Source of the DNA: Sphingomonas yantingensis | GTDB lineage: Bacteria; Pseudomonadota; Alphaproteobacteria; Sphingomonadales; Sphingomonadaceae | Reading direction: 5' to 3' | DNA length: 64,000 bases | NCBI RefSeq assembly: GCF_014199325.1 | Contig: NZ_JACIJJ010000004.1 | Span: 310,001 to 374,000, forward strand | In this document: one piece after another, positions 54,041 through 63,498 of the stretch | Layout: each line of letters begins with the position of its first letter | How positions within the stretch are numbered: position 1 is the first letter of the stretch | Notes under the pieces: generated by a model | Told to the model about the DNA's origin: nothing | The model's input: only the letters and a program-made list of their open reading frames with translations | Databases searched by the model: none | Program-made: the position numbers and the translations under genes

Positions 54041-54150
54041 GAAGAAGAAAGAAGCGGGATCCCGGGTCAAGCCCGGGATGACGTGACTGGTTAGGGACGG
54101 TCCCCAACAAAATCCGTCACCCCGGACTTGATGCGGGGTCCCGCTTCTTC
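54041..54150. repeat. REP-like palindromic pair on the left-hand side of mfd (unit B)
   Basis: Arm 1 (54050-54082) reads AGAAGCGGGATCCCGGG TCAAG CCCGGGATGAC; arm 2 (54116-54150) reads GTCACCCCGGACTTGATGCG then GGGTCCCGCTTCTTC. They enclose a spacer with TGGTTAGGGACGGTCCCC then AACAAAATCC. Spacer and arms align with unit A at 53636, so the two units are direct copies around the GIY-YIG gene. Confidence 0.9.
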
Positions 54151-54165
54151 TGCTTCTCCGGGCAG

Positions 54166-57100
54166 TCAACCCGCCGCCTTCGCCAACCCCCGACTGATCT
54201 GCAGCGCCGCGTTCAAGCGCGCCTTGGGCGTCGCGAAGGGGCGGTTGACGACCAGCTTCATGTCCGGGCGCAGCTTCGCCGTTCCCTCCAGCCGGCCGAC
54301 ATAGGCCATCAGCCCATCGACATTGGGGAAATGATCCTTGGCGAAGCTGACCAGCGCGCCCTTCGGTCCCACGTCGAGCTTGGCGATGCACGCGGTCTTG
54401 GCATTGAGCTTGGCTTCCATCAGCACCAGCAGGTTCTCGGTCGCCTCGGGCAGCTTGCCAAAGCGGTCGATGAGTTCGGCGGCGAACGCCTCGATCCCGC
54501 GACGGTCCTCGACGTCGTTGAGCCGGCGATAGAGACCCATGCGCAGGTCGAGGTCGGGGATGAACTCCTCGGGCAGCATGATCGGCGCATCGACGGTGAT
54601 CTGGGGCGAGAAGTCGCCGGGCTTCAGGTCGCCGTCGTCGGCGGTGCGCCCTGACTTGGCCTCGAGGATCGCTTCCTCCAGCATCGCCTGGTAGAGTTCG
54701 TAGCCGACCTCCTTGATATGCCCCGACTGCTCGTCGCCGAGCAGGTTGCCCGCACCGCGAATGTCGAGGTCGTGGCTGGCGAGTTGGAAGCCCGCCCCCA
54801 GCGAATCGAGGTCGGACAGCACCTTCAGCCTCTTGTCCGCCGCCTCGGTCATCATCCGCTCGGGCGGGGTCGTCAGGTACGCATAGGCGCGCGTCTTGGC
54901 CCGCCCGACGCGGCCGCGAAGCTGATAGAGCTGGGCGAGGCCGAACTTGTCCGCGCGATTGACGATCATCGTGTTGGCGCTCGGAATATCGAGGCCGCTT
55001 TCGACGATGGTGGTGGAGATCAGCACCTCGAACTTCTTGTCGTAGAAGGCGGACATCCGCTCCTCGACCTCGCTTGCCGCCATCTGGCCGTGTGCGACGA
55101 CGTAGCGAACCTCGGGCACTTCGTTTCTGAGGAACTCCTCGATCTCGGGAAGGTCGGCGATGCGCGGGGTGACGAAATAGCTCTGACCGCCGCGATAATG
55201 CTCGCGCAGCAACGCCTCGCGCAGCACGACCGGGTCCCATGGCATGACGTAAGTGCGCACGGCGAGGCGATCGACCGGCGGCGTCTGGATCACCGACAGC
55301 TCGCGCAGCCCCGACATCGCCATCTGAAGCGTGCGCGGGATCGGCGTGGCGGTGAGGGTGAGGACGTGGACGTCGGCCTTCAGCGCCTTCAGCCGCTCCT
55401 TGTGCGTGACGCCGAACCGCTGTTCCTCGTCGACGATGACGAGGCCGAGGCGCTTGAAGTCGAGGCCCTTGGCGAGCAGCGCGTGGGTGCCGATCACCAC
55501 GTCGATCGTCCCGTCCGCCAGCCCTTCCTTCACCTTCTTGATCTCGGGCGCGGGGACGAGGCGGCTGATGCGGCCGACATTGATCGGGAACCCCTCGAAC
55601 CGGGCGGAGAAGTTGGTGTAGTGCTGGCGCGCGAGCAGCGTGGTGGGGCAGATGACCGCGACCTGCATCCCCGCCATCGCCCCGACGAACGCGGCGCGCA
55701 GTGCCACCTCGGTCTTGCCGAAGCCCACGTCACCGACCACCAGCCGGTCCATCGGCTTGCCGGAGGACAGGTCGCCGAGCACGTCGTCGATCGCGCGGTC
55801 CTGATCCTCGGTCTCCTCGTAAGGGAAGCGGTCGAGGAAGGCGGGATAGCCGCCGGCATCGGGTTCGGCGACCTGGCCGGGGCGCAGCGCGCGCTTGGCG
55901 GCGGTCTTGATGAGCTCGCCCGCGATCTCGCGGATGCGTTCCTTCATCGCCGCCTTGCGCCGCTGCCAGCCCTCACCGCCGAGGCGGTCGAGGCTCGCGC
56001 CCTCTTCGCTCGAACCGTAGCGGCTCAGGACCTCGAGATTCTCGACCGGGACGTAGAGCTTGTCGCCGCCGGCATAGGTGAGCGCGACGCAGTCGTGCGG
56101 CGCCTTCTGTACCGGGATCTGCGTCAGCCCCTCGTACCGGCCGATGCCGTGATCGACATGGACGACGAGGTCGCCGGGCGACAGCGTGGCGAGTTCGGCG
56201 AGGAAGGCGTCGGTCGATTTCTTGCGCTTCTTGCGCCGGACCAGCCGGTCGCCGAGCATGTCCTGCTCGGTCAGCACCGCGATCCCAGGCGCGGTGAAGC
56301 CGTGGTCCAGGGGCAGGACGATCAGGCTGACGCCGAAGCTCTTGGTCGTATCCGCCTTGCCCAGCGCGTCCTGCCACGTGTCGGCGAGCACGGCGCCCTT
56401 CAGCCCGTGATCGACGAGCAGGCCCATCAACCGCTCGCGCGCGCCTGCCGAATAGCTGGCGAGGATCGGCTTGCGGCCGTCCTTGCGCAGCTTTTCGACA
56501 TGGCTTGCGACGGCTTCGTACACGTTGGCCTGCGCGGTGCGTTCGGGCGTGAAGTCGCGCGGGCCGTCGACGCCGAAGTCGAGGACACGGGCGCTTTCCG
56601 GCTCGTGGAACGCGGTGACGAGGTGCGCGGGGGCTTCCTCGACCCGCTTCGCCCATTCGTCGGCGAGTAGGTAGAGCTGGTCCTGGCCGAGCGGGCGATA
56701 GCTGCCCGGATCGCTCGACTGCGCGCGGACGCGGTTCGCCTGATAGTCGGCGATCCCCTCGAACCGCGCCTCCGCCGCCGAGACGGCATTGGCGTCGCGG
56801 ACGATGACGGCATCAGCGGGCAAATGGTCGAACAGCGTCTCCAGCCGCTCCTCGAACAAGGGCAACCAATGCTCCATGCCGGCAAGGCGGCGGCCGTCGC
56901 TGATTGCTTGATAGAGCGGGTCGCCCGTCGCGGTCGCGCCGAACCGCTCACGGTATCGGGTGCGGAAGCGTCTGATCGTGTCCTCGTCGAGCAGCGCTTC
57001 GGACGCGGGCAGGAGGGTGAAGCCGTCGATCCGGCCGGTGGTGCGCTGGTCGGCGGGATCGAACGTCCGCACGCTCTCGATCTCGTCGCCGAAGAAGTCG

Positions 57101-57645
57101 AGGCGCAGCGCCTGTTCCGCGCCGGAGGGGTAGAGGTCGGCCAGCCCGCCGCGAATCGCGAACTCGCCCGCGTCGTGGACGGTATCGGTGCGGACATAGC
57201 CGTTGCCCGCGAGCAGCGCCGCTAGCTTGTCGAGCGAGATGCGCTCGCCGGGGGCAAGACGGGCGACGAGCTGGCGGACGCGGAAGCGGGTCAGGACGCG
57301 CTGCGTCGCGGCATTGACCGTCGTCAGGAACAGGCGCGGGCGCGTGGCCTTCTGCTGAAGCGTGTGGAGCGCCGCCAGCCGTTCCGACATGACGCGCAGC
57401 GAGGGGCTGGCGCGGTCGTAGGGAAGGCAGTCCCAGGCGGGGAACTGCACCACCTCGATCTCCGGCGCGAAATAGGGCGCGGTTGCGGCGATCGCGCGCA
57501 TCTCGTTGTCGTCGGTGGCGACGAACACCGCGCCGCCCGATGCCGCGCGCGTGAGGTCGGCGAGCAGCGAGGGCAGGAAGCCGCTCGGCACGCCCGCGAG
57601 GGTGAGCGGGGCCTTGGCGGTGAGGATCTTAGAGAGGTCGGGCAT
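54166..57645 (-). CDS. mfd: Transcription-repair coupling factor Mfd
   Basis: The 1159-residue translocase removes RNA polymerase stalled at DNA lesions and recruits UvrA. UvrB-like domains are at the N-terminus (about 1-350), the RNA-polymerase-interacting domain is at about 490-560 (GDLVVHVDHGIGRYEGL), and the RecG-like motor has GDVGFGKTEVALRAAF (about 645) and VDEEQRFGVTHKER. The TRG motif and C-terminal D7 domain follow. Length is normal. Confidence 0.97.
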   Translation of the reverse strand: MPDLSKILTAKAPLTLAGVPSGFLPSLLADLTRAASGGAVFVATDDNEMRAIAATAPYFAPEIEVVQFPAWDCLPYDRASPSLRVMSERLAALHTLQQKATRPRLFLTTVNAATQRVLTRFRVRQLVARLAPGERISLDKLAALLAGNGYVRTDTVHDAGEFAIRGGLADLYPSGAEQALRLDFFGDEIESVRTFDPADQRTTGRIDGFTLLPASEALLDEDTIRRFRTRYRERFGATATGDPLYQAISDGRRLAGMEHWLPLFEERLETLFDHLPADAVIVRDANAVSAAEARFEGIADYQANRVRAQSSDPGSYRPLGQDQLYLLADEWAKRVEEAPAHLVTAFHEPESARVLDFGVDGPRDFTPERTAQANVYEAVASHVEKLRKDGRKPILASYSAGARERLMGLLVDHGLKGAVLADTWQDALGKADTTKSFGVSLIVLPLDHGFTAPGIAVLTEQDMLGDRLVRRKKRKKSTDAFLAELATLSPGDLVVHVDHGIGRYEGLTQIPVQKAPHDCVALTYAGGDKLYVPVENLEVLSRYGSSEEGASLDRLGGEGWQRRKAAMKERIREIAGELIKTAAKRALRPGQVAEPDAGGYPAFLDRFPYEETEDQDRAIDDVLGDLSSGKPMDRLVVGDVGFGKTEVALRAAFVGAMAGMQVAVICPTTLLARQHYTNFSARFEGFPINVGRISRLVPAPEIKKVKEGLADGTIDVVIGTHALLAKGLDFKRLGLVIVDEEQRFGVTHKERLKALKADVHVLTLTATPIPRTLQMAMSGLRELSVIQTPPVDRLAVRTYVMPWDPVVLREALLREHYRGGQSYFVTPRIADLPEIEEFLRNEVPEVRYVVAHGQMAASEVEERMSAFYDKKFEVLISTTIVESGLDIPSANTMIVNRADKFGLAQLYQLRGRVGRAKTRAYAYLTTPPERMMTEAADKRLKVLSDLDSLGAGFQLASHDLDIRGAGNLLGDEQSGHIKEVGYELYQAMLEEAILEAKSGRTADDGDLKPGDFSPQITVDAPIMLPEEFIPDLDLRMGLYRRLNDVEDRRGIEAFAAELIDRFGKLPEATENLLVLMEAKLNAKTACIAKLDVGPKGALVSFAKDHFPNVDGLMAYVGRLEGTAKLRPDMKLVVNRPFATPKARLNAALQISRGLAKAAG

Positions 57646-57669
57646 CGGCTTCCTAGGCGGCGCGGAGGA

Positions 57670-57936
57670 TCACTCGGCGATCGGGACGTAGTTCAGCGCC
57701 TCCAGCGCCTGCATCATCGGGCCGCGATATTCGGGCGGGACCGGCTGCGACTGCGTGGCCCAGCCCATGATGTCGACGTCCTGCTCCTCCAGCAGCCGCT
57801 CGAACAGGTCGATCTGCGTGTCGTCCCATTCGCCATGCTGCCGGTCGAAGAAGCCGCCGATCAGCAGGTCAGCTTCCTTGGTCCCGCGATGCCAGGCGCG
57901 GAAGCGCAGGCGCTTCAGTCGGTGTTCGCGGTCCAT
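57670..57936 (-). CDS. sdhE: FAD assembly factor SdhE
   Basis: The 88-residue five-helix protein helps attach FAD to succinate dehydrogenase. It carries the RxxRGxxE-type family motif in RAWHRGTKEADLLIGGFF (about residues 13-30), and DIMGWATQSQPVPPEY. GGAGGAAC lies before ATG 57936. The frame is open far upstream within antisense recG, which is not coding. It is 24 bp upstream of mfd on the same strand and divergent from recG, the usual alphaproteobacterial recG-sdhE-mfd order. Confidence 0.93.
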   Translation of the reverse strand: MDREHRLKRLRFRAWHRGTKEADLLIGGFFDRQHGEWDDTQIDLFERLLEEQDVDIMGWATQSQPVPPEYRGPMMQALEALNYVPIAE

Positions 57937-58011
57937 GGGCGTTCCTCCAATGCCGAATAGCCGGCGGGCGCTGGCGGCGGCCGTCGGCTGGTGTATGGGG
58001 GCGAGATAGGC

Positions 58012-60072
58012 ATGAGACCCCAATTGCTCAATCCGCTGTTTGCAGAGATCACCGCGCTGAAGGGCGTGGGGCCGGCGCTCGCCAAGCCGCTGGAGCGGCT
58101 GAAGATCGCGCGCGTCGTCGACATGGCGTTCCACCTGCCCACGGGTTACGTCGACCGCGTGCGGCGCGACACGCTGGATGCCGCCGACGCGGGGCGGGTC
58201 ATCGCGATCACACTGACCGCGATCGATTATCGCACCTCGAGCGGGCGCGGGCCGACACGGGCGATCGCGGCCGATGCAGCAGGCAACGTCGTCGCGCTCA
58301 CCTATTTCGGCGGCCATTCGGGCTGGGTGAAGAAGCTGTTTCCGCTGAACGAGCCGCGGTTCGTGTCGGGCAAGCTCGAAACCTATGGCGAGGTGCTCCA
58401 GATCGTTCACCCCGACATCGTTGTGCCGCCGGAGGAAGCGGAGACCGTGGGCGGGCGAGAGGCGATCTACCCGCAGTCGGAGGGGGTGAACTCCAAACGC
58501 CTCGCCAATTTCGCCGCACAGGCGATCGAGCGCGCGCCCGAGCTGCCGGAATGGATCGAGCCGAGCGTGCTCGCGCAGCGGCAATGGCCGGGCTGGCGCG
58601 AGGCGCTGGCGCGCATCCATGCCGACCCGTCGGACGGCCCGGCGCGCGCACGCCTCGCCTATGACGAACTCCTCGCCAATCAGCTCGCGCTGTTGCTGGT
58701 CCGCGGGGAGGCGCGGGCGAAGCGGGGGCGGGCGCTGACGGGCGACGGCCGGCTGCGCGCGAAGTTGACCCTGCCCTACACCCCCACCGGCGCGCAGTCG
58801 CGGACCGTGGGCGAGATCGAGGGCGACATGGCACAGGCGCGGCCGATGCTCCGCCTGCTTCAGGGCGATGTGGGCTCCGGCAAGACGCTGGTCGCGACGA
58901 TGGCGCTGCTGATCGCGGTCGAGGGTGGGGCGCAGGGTGCGCTGCTGGCCCCCACCGAAATCCTCGCGCGCCAGCATTACGAGAACCTCTCACGCAGCCT
59001 GTCGGGCATCGCCCGCGTCGCGATCCTGACCGGCCGCGACAAGGGTCGTTTGCGAGAGGCGACGCTGATGGGCCTCGCCGCGGGCGAGATCGACATCCTG
59101 ATTGGCACGCACGCGATCTTTCAGGAGGCCGTCACCTATCGCGACCTCGGCCTCGTCGTGGTGGACGAACAGCACCGCTTCGGCGTCGCGCAGCGGATGC
59201 TGTTGCAGGCGAAAGCAGAACGCCCGCCGCACCTGCTCGTCATGACCGCGACGCCAATCCCGCGCACGCTGACGCTCGCGCAATATGGCGAGATGGATGT
59301 CAGCCGCCTCGACGAGATGCCGCCGGGGCGCGAGCCGATCGAGACGCGCGTGGTGTCGGAAGATCGGCTGGCCGAGGTGATCGAGGGGCTGGGCCGGCAT
59401 CTGGCGAGCGGCGGCCAGGCCTATTGGGTGTGCCCGCTGGTCGAGGAGAGCGAGAAGTCCGACATGGCCGCCGCCGAGATGCGCGCGGAGGTGCTGCGCA
59501 AGCGCTTCGGCGACGACGCGGTTGCGCTGGTCCATGGACGGATGAAACCGCCCGAAAAGGATGCCGAAATGGCGCGCTTCTTGTCCGCCCGCGCGGGCGT
59601 GCTCGTCGCGACGACGGTGATCGAGGTGGGCGTGGACGTGCCCAATGCGACGCTGATCGTCATCGAACATGCCGACCGGTTCGGCCTTGCCCAGCTCCAC
59701 CAGCTGCGCGGCCGGGTGGGGCGCGGCGGGGGCAAGTCGATCTGCCTGCTCATGCGCGGCGGCGGGCTGTCGGAGACGTCACGCGCGCGGCTGGCGCTGA
59801 TGCGCGAGAGCAACGACGGGTTCGTGATCGCCGAGCGCGACCTCGAGCTGCGCGGCGCCGGTGAACTGCTCGGCACGCGCCAGTCGGGGGAGGCGGCGTT
59901 CCGGCTGGCCGCGCCGGAAATGCTGGGCGAGCTGCTGCCCGTCGCCAATGCCGACGCCCGCCTGCTGGTCGATCGCGACGGGGGCCTGAGCGGCCCACGC
60001 GGGGAAGCGGCGCGGATGGCGCTGTACCTGTTCGAGCGCGACGCCGGGGTGGCGCTGCTGCGGTCGGGTTGA
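58012..60072 (+). CDS. recG: ATP-dependent DNA helicase RecG
   Basis: The 686-residue helicase remodels stalled forks. It has the wedge domain (about 1-160), Walker A GDVGSGKTLVATMAL (about 285), DEQHRF in VVDEQHRFGVAQRM, TATPIPRTLTLAQYGEMDVS, the TRG region QLHQLRGRVGRGG and the C-terminal GELLGTRQSG. ATG 58012 fits the family start. Confidence 0.97.
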   Translation: MRPQLLNPLFAEITALKGVGPALAKPLERLKIARVVDMAFHLPTGYVDRVRRDTLDAADAGRVIAITLTAIDYRTSSGRGPTRAIAADAAGNVVALTYFGGHSGWVKKLFPLNEPRFVSGKLETYGEVLQIVHPDIVVPPEEAETVGGREAIYPQSEGVNSKRLANFAAQAIERAPELPEWIEPSVLAQRQWPGWREALARIHADPSDGPARARLAYDELLANQLALLLVRGEARAKRGRALTGDGRLRAKLTLPYTPTGAQSRTVGEIEGDMAQARPMLRLLQGDVGSGKTLVATMALLIAVEGGAQGALLAPTEILARQHYENLSRSLSGIARVAILTGRDKGRLREATLMGLAAGEIDILIGTHAIFQEAVTYRDLGLVVVDEQHRFGVAQRMLLQAKAERPPHLLVMTATPIPRTLTLAQYGEMDVSRLDEMPPGREPIETRVVSEDRLAEVIEGLGRHLASGGQAYWVCPLVEESEKSDMAAAEMRAEVLRKRFGDDAVALVHGRMKPPEKDAEMARFLSARAGVLVATTVIEVGVDVPNATLIVIEHADRFGLAQLHQLRGRVGRGGGKSICLLMRGGGLSETSRARLALMRESNDGFVIAERDLELRGAGELLGTRQSGEAAFRLAAPEMLGELLPVANADARLLVDRDGGLSGPRGEAARMALYLFERDAGVALLRSG

Positions 60073-60080
60073 AGTAGCCC

Positions 60081-60219
60081 GCACCCCGGCGGAGGCCGGG
60101 GTCCAGTTGCGGGCGGCCGATTTGGATGCGGATACGGCACCCAACTGGACCCCGGCCTTCGCCAAAGTACGGTGAGGCGGGGAAGGGTGCCGCGAGCCCC
60201 GGAACAAGTCCGGGGTGAC
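60081..60219. repeat. Third type of intergenic palindrome plus a REP-like half-arm
   Basis: An inverted repeat GCACCCCGGCGGAGGCCGGG then GTCCAGTTG at 60081-60109 faces CAACTGGACCCCGGCCTTCG at about 60142-60163, a different palindrome from the GAAGAAGCGGG family. A lone degenerate arm, GAGCCCCGGAACAAGTCCGG then GGTGAC, follows at 60194-60219. No gene is seen in 60073-60249. Confidence 0.75.
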
Positions 60220-60249
60220 GATCAGGGAGCGATCCGCTACCGCGCGGCC

Positions 60250-60690
60250 ATGAACGCGCTCCTTCCTTTCATCGCCGCGCTTCTGGGCGGGATCGGCCTG
60301 GCGTCGCAGCCGCCGACCAATGCCGCGCTCGGCCGCGCGGTGGGGTCAGTGACGCTCGCCGCGCTGATCTCGTTCGCGGTGGGGACGACGATCCTGATCG
60401 CCGCGTGGCTCAGCTTCGACCGGACGCCGCTGTCCGCGCTCCGGGGCGTGAAGCCCTGGATGTTCGTCGGCGGCGCGTACGGCGCCTTCTACGTCGCGGC
60501 GACGGCGTTCGCGGCGCCGCGGCTGGGTCTCGCCTCGATGCTGACGATCGCGATTGCGAGCCAGCTCGTTGCCGCGCTCGTCATCGACCATTTTGGCCTG
60601 ATCGGTCTGCCGCGCTCGCCCGTCACCTGGGTCAAGATCGCGGGCGTGCTGCTCGTGCTCGTCGGCGTCGTGATCGTTCGAAAGGGTTAG
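60250..60690 (+). CDS. DMT/DUF606-type membrane transporter
   Basis: The 146-residue protein has five predicted helices, beginning LLPFIAALLGGIGLASQPPT, LAALISFAVGTTILIAAWL, MFVGGAYGAFYVAATAFAAP, MLTIAIASQLVAALVID and VKIAGVLLVLVGVVIV. This is the half-size DUF606 (YdcZ) form of the drug/metabolite transporter superfamily, which works as a dimer. Substrate unknown. It overlaps the convergent PilZ gene by 4 bp. Confidence 0.87.
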   Translation: MNALLPFIAALLGGIGLASQPPTNAALGRAVGSVTLAALISFAVGTTILIAAWLSFDRTPLSALRGVKPWMFVGGAYGAFYVAATAFAAPRLGLASMLTIAIASQLVAALVIDHFGLIGLPRSPVTWVKIAGVLLVLVGVVIVRKG

Positions 60691-61004
60691 GGGCGCAGGA
60701 TCGCCGCCAGCATTTCGTAATAGCTTGCCCGGTCGATGCCCTGACCAAAGCGCCCGCCGATCCGGCCGCCGAGCGACCAGCGAACCTCCGCCACCACCAC
60801 CCCCACGACGGGCAGTGTCACGCGGATGCGCGTCCCCTCCGCAAGCTCCGTGTCGCAGCGCGCCATCAGGCCGTGCGGCGACAGGTTCACGATGGTGAGC
60901 GACAGCGGCCGGGCATCCGGGCCAAAGGCGCGGGCACGCCAATGGACATGATCGCGATGCTCGGCCCGGTCGTCGTGAAAGATACGCTGCGCTGACTGTG
61001 CCAC
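60687..61004 (-). CDS. PilZ-domain protein
   Basis: The 105-residue single-domain protein has the c-di-GMP-binding features: RxxxR in RAEHRDHV (about residues 13-17) and NxSxxG in VNLSPHGLMAR (about 39-45), then a beta-barrel with IRVTLPVVGVVVAEVRW. Both motifs look complete, so c-di-GMP binding is likely; the effector it controls is not evident from neighbours. Confidence 0.9.
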   Translation of the reverse strand: MAQSAQRIFHDDRAEHRDHVHWRARAFGPDARPLSLTIVNLSPHGLMARCDTELAEGTRIRVTLPVVGVVVAEVRWSLGGRIGGRFGQGIDRASYYEMLAAILRP

Positions 61005-61081
61005 CTTAGCCCTCCGCCCCCGAGCGATCGTTATCCCGGACAGCGATAAAGGCTTGGCGAAGGAAGGCGGCTAACGCGACG

Positions 61082-62314
61082 TTACCCTTGCCGGATCAAC
61101 AGCCCGTGATGCTTCTTGCCCGCCGACACGCGCACGTCGGCGCCGTCGACGGTGATGACCATCGCCTCATCCTCGACCTTGACGCCGTCCACGCGTGCGC
61201 CGCCGCCCTTGATGAGGCGGCGTGCCTCGCCCTTCGACGCGGCGAAACCAAGCGCGACGAGCGCATCGACGATGGCGATCGATTCGCCGGCGACGGCGTG
61301 GGTCGGCAGCGCCTCGCCCGCGGCGCCTTCCTCGAAGGTCCGCCGCGCGGTCTCGGCCGCCAGCACCGCGGCGTCGCGGCCGCGGCACATCGCCGTCGCC
61401 TCGTCCGCCAGCACCTTCTTCGCCTCGTTGATCTCGGCCCCGCCCAGCGCCTCCAGCCGCGCGATCTCATCGAGCGGCAGGTCGGTGAACAGGCGCAGGA
61501 ACCGGCCAACGTCCGCGTCGTGCGTGTTCCGCCAGAACTGCCAATAGTCGTACGCCGGCAGCGCATCCTCGTTCAGCCAGACCGCGCCCGACATCGTCTT
61601 GCCCATCTTGCCGCCATCGGCCGTGGTGATGAGCGGGGTGGTGACGCCGTACACCTCGGTCCGGTCGACGCGGCGCGTCAGCTCGATGCCGTTGACGATG
61701 TTCCCCCACTGGTCGGACCCGCCCATCTGGAGCCGCACGCCCAGCCGCCGCGACAGCTCGCGGAAATCATAGGCCTGGAGGATCATGTAGTTGAATTCGA
61801 GGAAGCTCAGCGACTGCTCGCGGTCCAGCCGCAGCTTGACCGAATCGAAACTGAGCATCCGGTTGACCGAGAAATGCTGGCCGATGTCACGCAGGAACGG
61901 GATGTACTCGAGCTTGTCGAGCCAGTTGGCATTGTCGACCATCACCGCATCCGACGGCCCGTCGCCGAAGGTCAGGAAGCGGTCGAACACCGTCCTGATC
62001 GACGCGACGTTGCTCGCGATCACCTCGTCAGTCATCAGCCGCCGCGCCTCGTCCTTGAAGCTCGGGTCGCCGATCTTGCCGGTGCCGCCGCCCATCAGCA
62101 CGACGGGCTTGTGCCCCGCCTGCTGCATCCGGCGCAGGAGCATGATCTGGACGAGGCTGCCGACATGGAGCGAGGGCGCGGTCGGGTCGAAACCGATATA
62201 GCCGGGCACGATCTGCTTTTCGGCCAGCGCATCGAGCGCCGCCGCGTCGGTGACCTGGTGGATATAGCCGCGCGCCGACAGCGTGCGAAGAAGCTTGGAC
62301 CGGTATTCGCTCAT
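61082..62314 (-). CDS. tyrS: Tyrosine--tRNA ligase
   Basis: The 410-residue class I synthetase has the HIGH region as SLHVGSLVQ (about residue 49), the tyrosine pocket in GFDPTAP and [19 protein letters not shown] in [11 protein letters not shown] in place of KMSKS, and a C-terminal S4 domain ([20 protein letters not shown]). Start ATG 62314 ([12 protein letters not shown]) matches the family; the frame is open upstream without similarity. Confidence 0.97.
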   Translation of the reverse strand: MSEYRSKLLRTLSARGYIHQVTDAAALDALAEKQIVPGYIGFDPTAPSLHVGSLVQIMLLRRMQQAGHKPVVLMGGGTGKIGDPSFKDEARRLMTDEVIASNVASIRTVFDRFLTFGDGPSDAVMVDNANWLDKLEYIPFLRDIGQHFSVNRMLSFDSVKLRLDREQSLSFLEFNYMILQAYDFRELSRRLGVRLQMGGSDQWGNIVNGIELTRRVDRTEVYGVTTPLITTADGGKMGKTMSGAVWLNEDALPAYDYWQFWRNTHDADVGRFLRLFTDLPLDEIARLEALGGAEINEAKKVLADEATAMCRGRDAAVLAAETARRTFEEGAAGEALPTHAVAGESIAIVDALVALGFAASKGEARRLIKGGGARVDGVKVEDEAMVITVDGADVRVSAGKKHHGLLIRQG

Positions 62315-62397
62315 GATGCCTGCGCCGATAGCATGAAATTGTCGCGGTGCGAGGGGGGACGTCTCGACTTCGCCCGCGCGGCGGCTAGAGGAAAGCG

Positions 62398-63498
62398 ATG
62401 GACAAGGGTGCGTGCGTGAAGGCGATCGGGTTGATGTCGGGCACTTCGCTCGATGCGATCGATGCCGCGCTGATCGAAACCGACGGCGAGGGGCAGGTGC
62501 GCTCGCTGGGCTTCGTCGCGATCGAGTGGTCGGCCGAGGATCGCGAGCTATTGATGGCGGCGACCGAACGGGCGCTGACGATGGCATCGCCGGGCGCCGA
62601 TCCGCTGATCGAGCGAGCCGAGGCTCGCGTTGGCGCCGCTCATGCCGAGGCGGTTGCGACGCTGCTTCGCGAAACGGGTGCCGACGACGTGGCGGTGATC
62701 GGCTTTCACGGCCAGACGATCGCGCACCGCCCGGATCGCGGCTGGACGTGGCAGCTCGGCGACGGCGCGGCGCTCGCGGCGGCAACGGGGATCGACGTGG
62801 TCGCCGATTTGCGCAGCGCCGACGTGGCCGCGGGCGGACAGGGGGCGCCGCTGCTCCCCGTCTATCACCGCGCGCTGGTCGCCGGACAGACGGGGCCGGT
62901 GGCGGTACTCAACCTTGGCGGGGTCGCCAACGTCACGTACATCGACGGCGACACGCTGATCGCGTTCGACACCGGCCCGGCCAATGGCCTGATCGACAGC
63001 TGGGTCGGCGAAACGCGCGGGGCTCGCTTCGACGAAGGCGGCGCGCTGGCGGCGGCGGGGCGGGTGGATGAGGCGGTGCTGACCGCGATGCTTGACCATC
63101 CCTATTTCGACATGGCGCCGCCCAAGTCGCTCGATCGCAACGACTTCACCGTCCAGCCCGCTCGCGGCCTAGCCGAGGCGGACGGGGCTGCGACGCTGAC
63201 CGCGTTCACGGCGCAGACCGTGGCGGAGGGGTTGCGGTTGCTCCCCACCCGGCCGACGCGGCTGATCGTCGCGGGCGGCGGCCGGCATAATCCGACGCTG
63301 ATGGCGATGATCGCCGAGCGGACCGGCCTGACGCCCGAGCCCGCCGACACGCTTGGCTGGAACGGCGACGCGCTGGAGGCGGAGGGGTTCGCTTATATGG
63401 CGGTGCGGGCGCTCAAGGGCCTGCCGATCAGCTTCCCCGGCACCACCGGCGCGCCAGAACCGATGACGGGCGGCGTCGTCCACCGGGCGTGCGCATGA
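62398..63498 (+). CDS. anmK: Anhydro-N-acetylmuramic acid kinase
   Basis: The 366-residue kinase converts anhydroMurNAc to MurNAc-6-phosphate during cell-wall recycling. It has [63 protein letters not shown] and [13 protein letters not shown] 62398 gives [11 protein letters not shown]; the conserved part begins at residue 8, so GTG 62416 is also possible. It is divergent from tyrS, the usual sphingomonad arrangement. The LD-carboxypeptidase and Mur ligase elsewhere in the window serve the same pathway. Confidence 0.95.
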   Translation: MDKGACVKAIGLMSGTSLDAIDAALIETDGEGQVRSLGFVAIEWSAEDRELLMAATERALTMASPGADPLIERAEARVGAAHAEAVATLLRETGADDVAVIGFHGQTIAHRPDRGWTWQLGDGAALAAATGIDVVADLRSADVAAGGQGAPLLPVYHRALVAGQTGPVAVLNLGGVANVTYIDGDTLIAFDTGPANGLIDSWVGETRGARFDEGGALAAAGRVDEAVLTAMLDHPYFDMAPPKSLDRNDFTVQPARGLAEADGAATLTAFTAQTVAEGLRLLPTRPTRLIVAGGGRHNPTLMAMIAERTGLTPEPADTLGWNGDALEAEGFAYMAVRALKGLPISFPGTTGAPEPMTGGVVHRACA

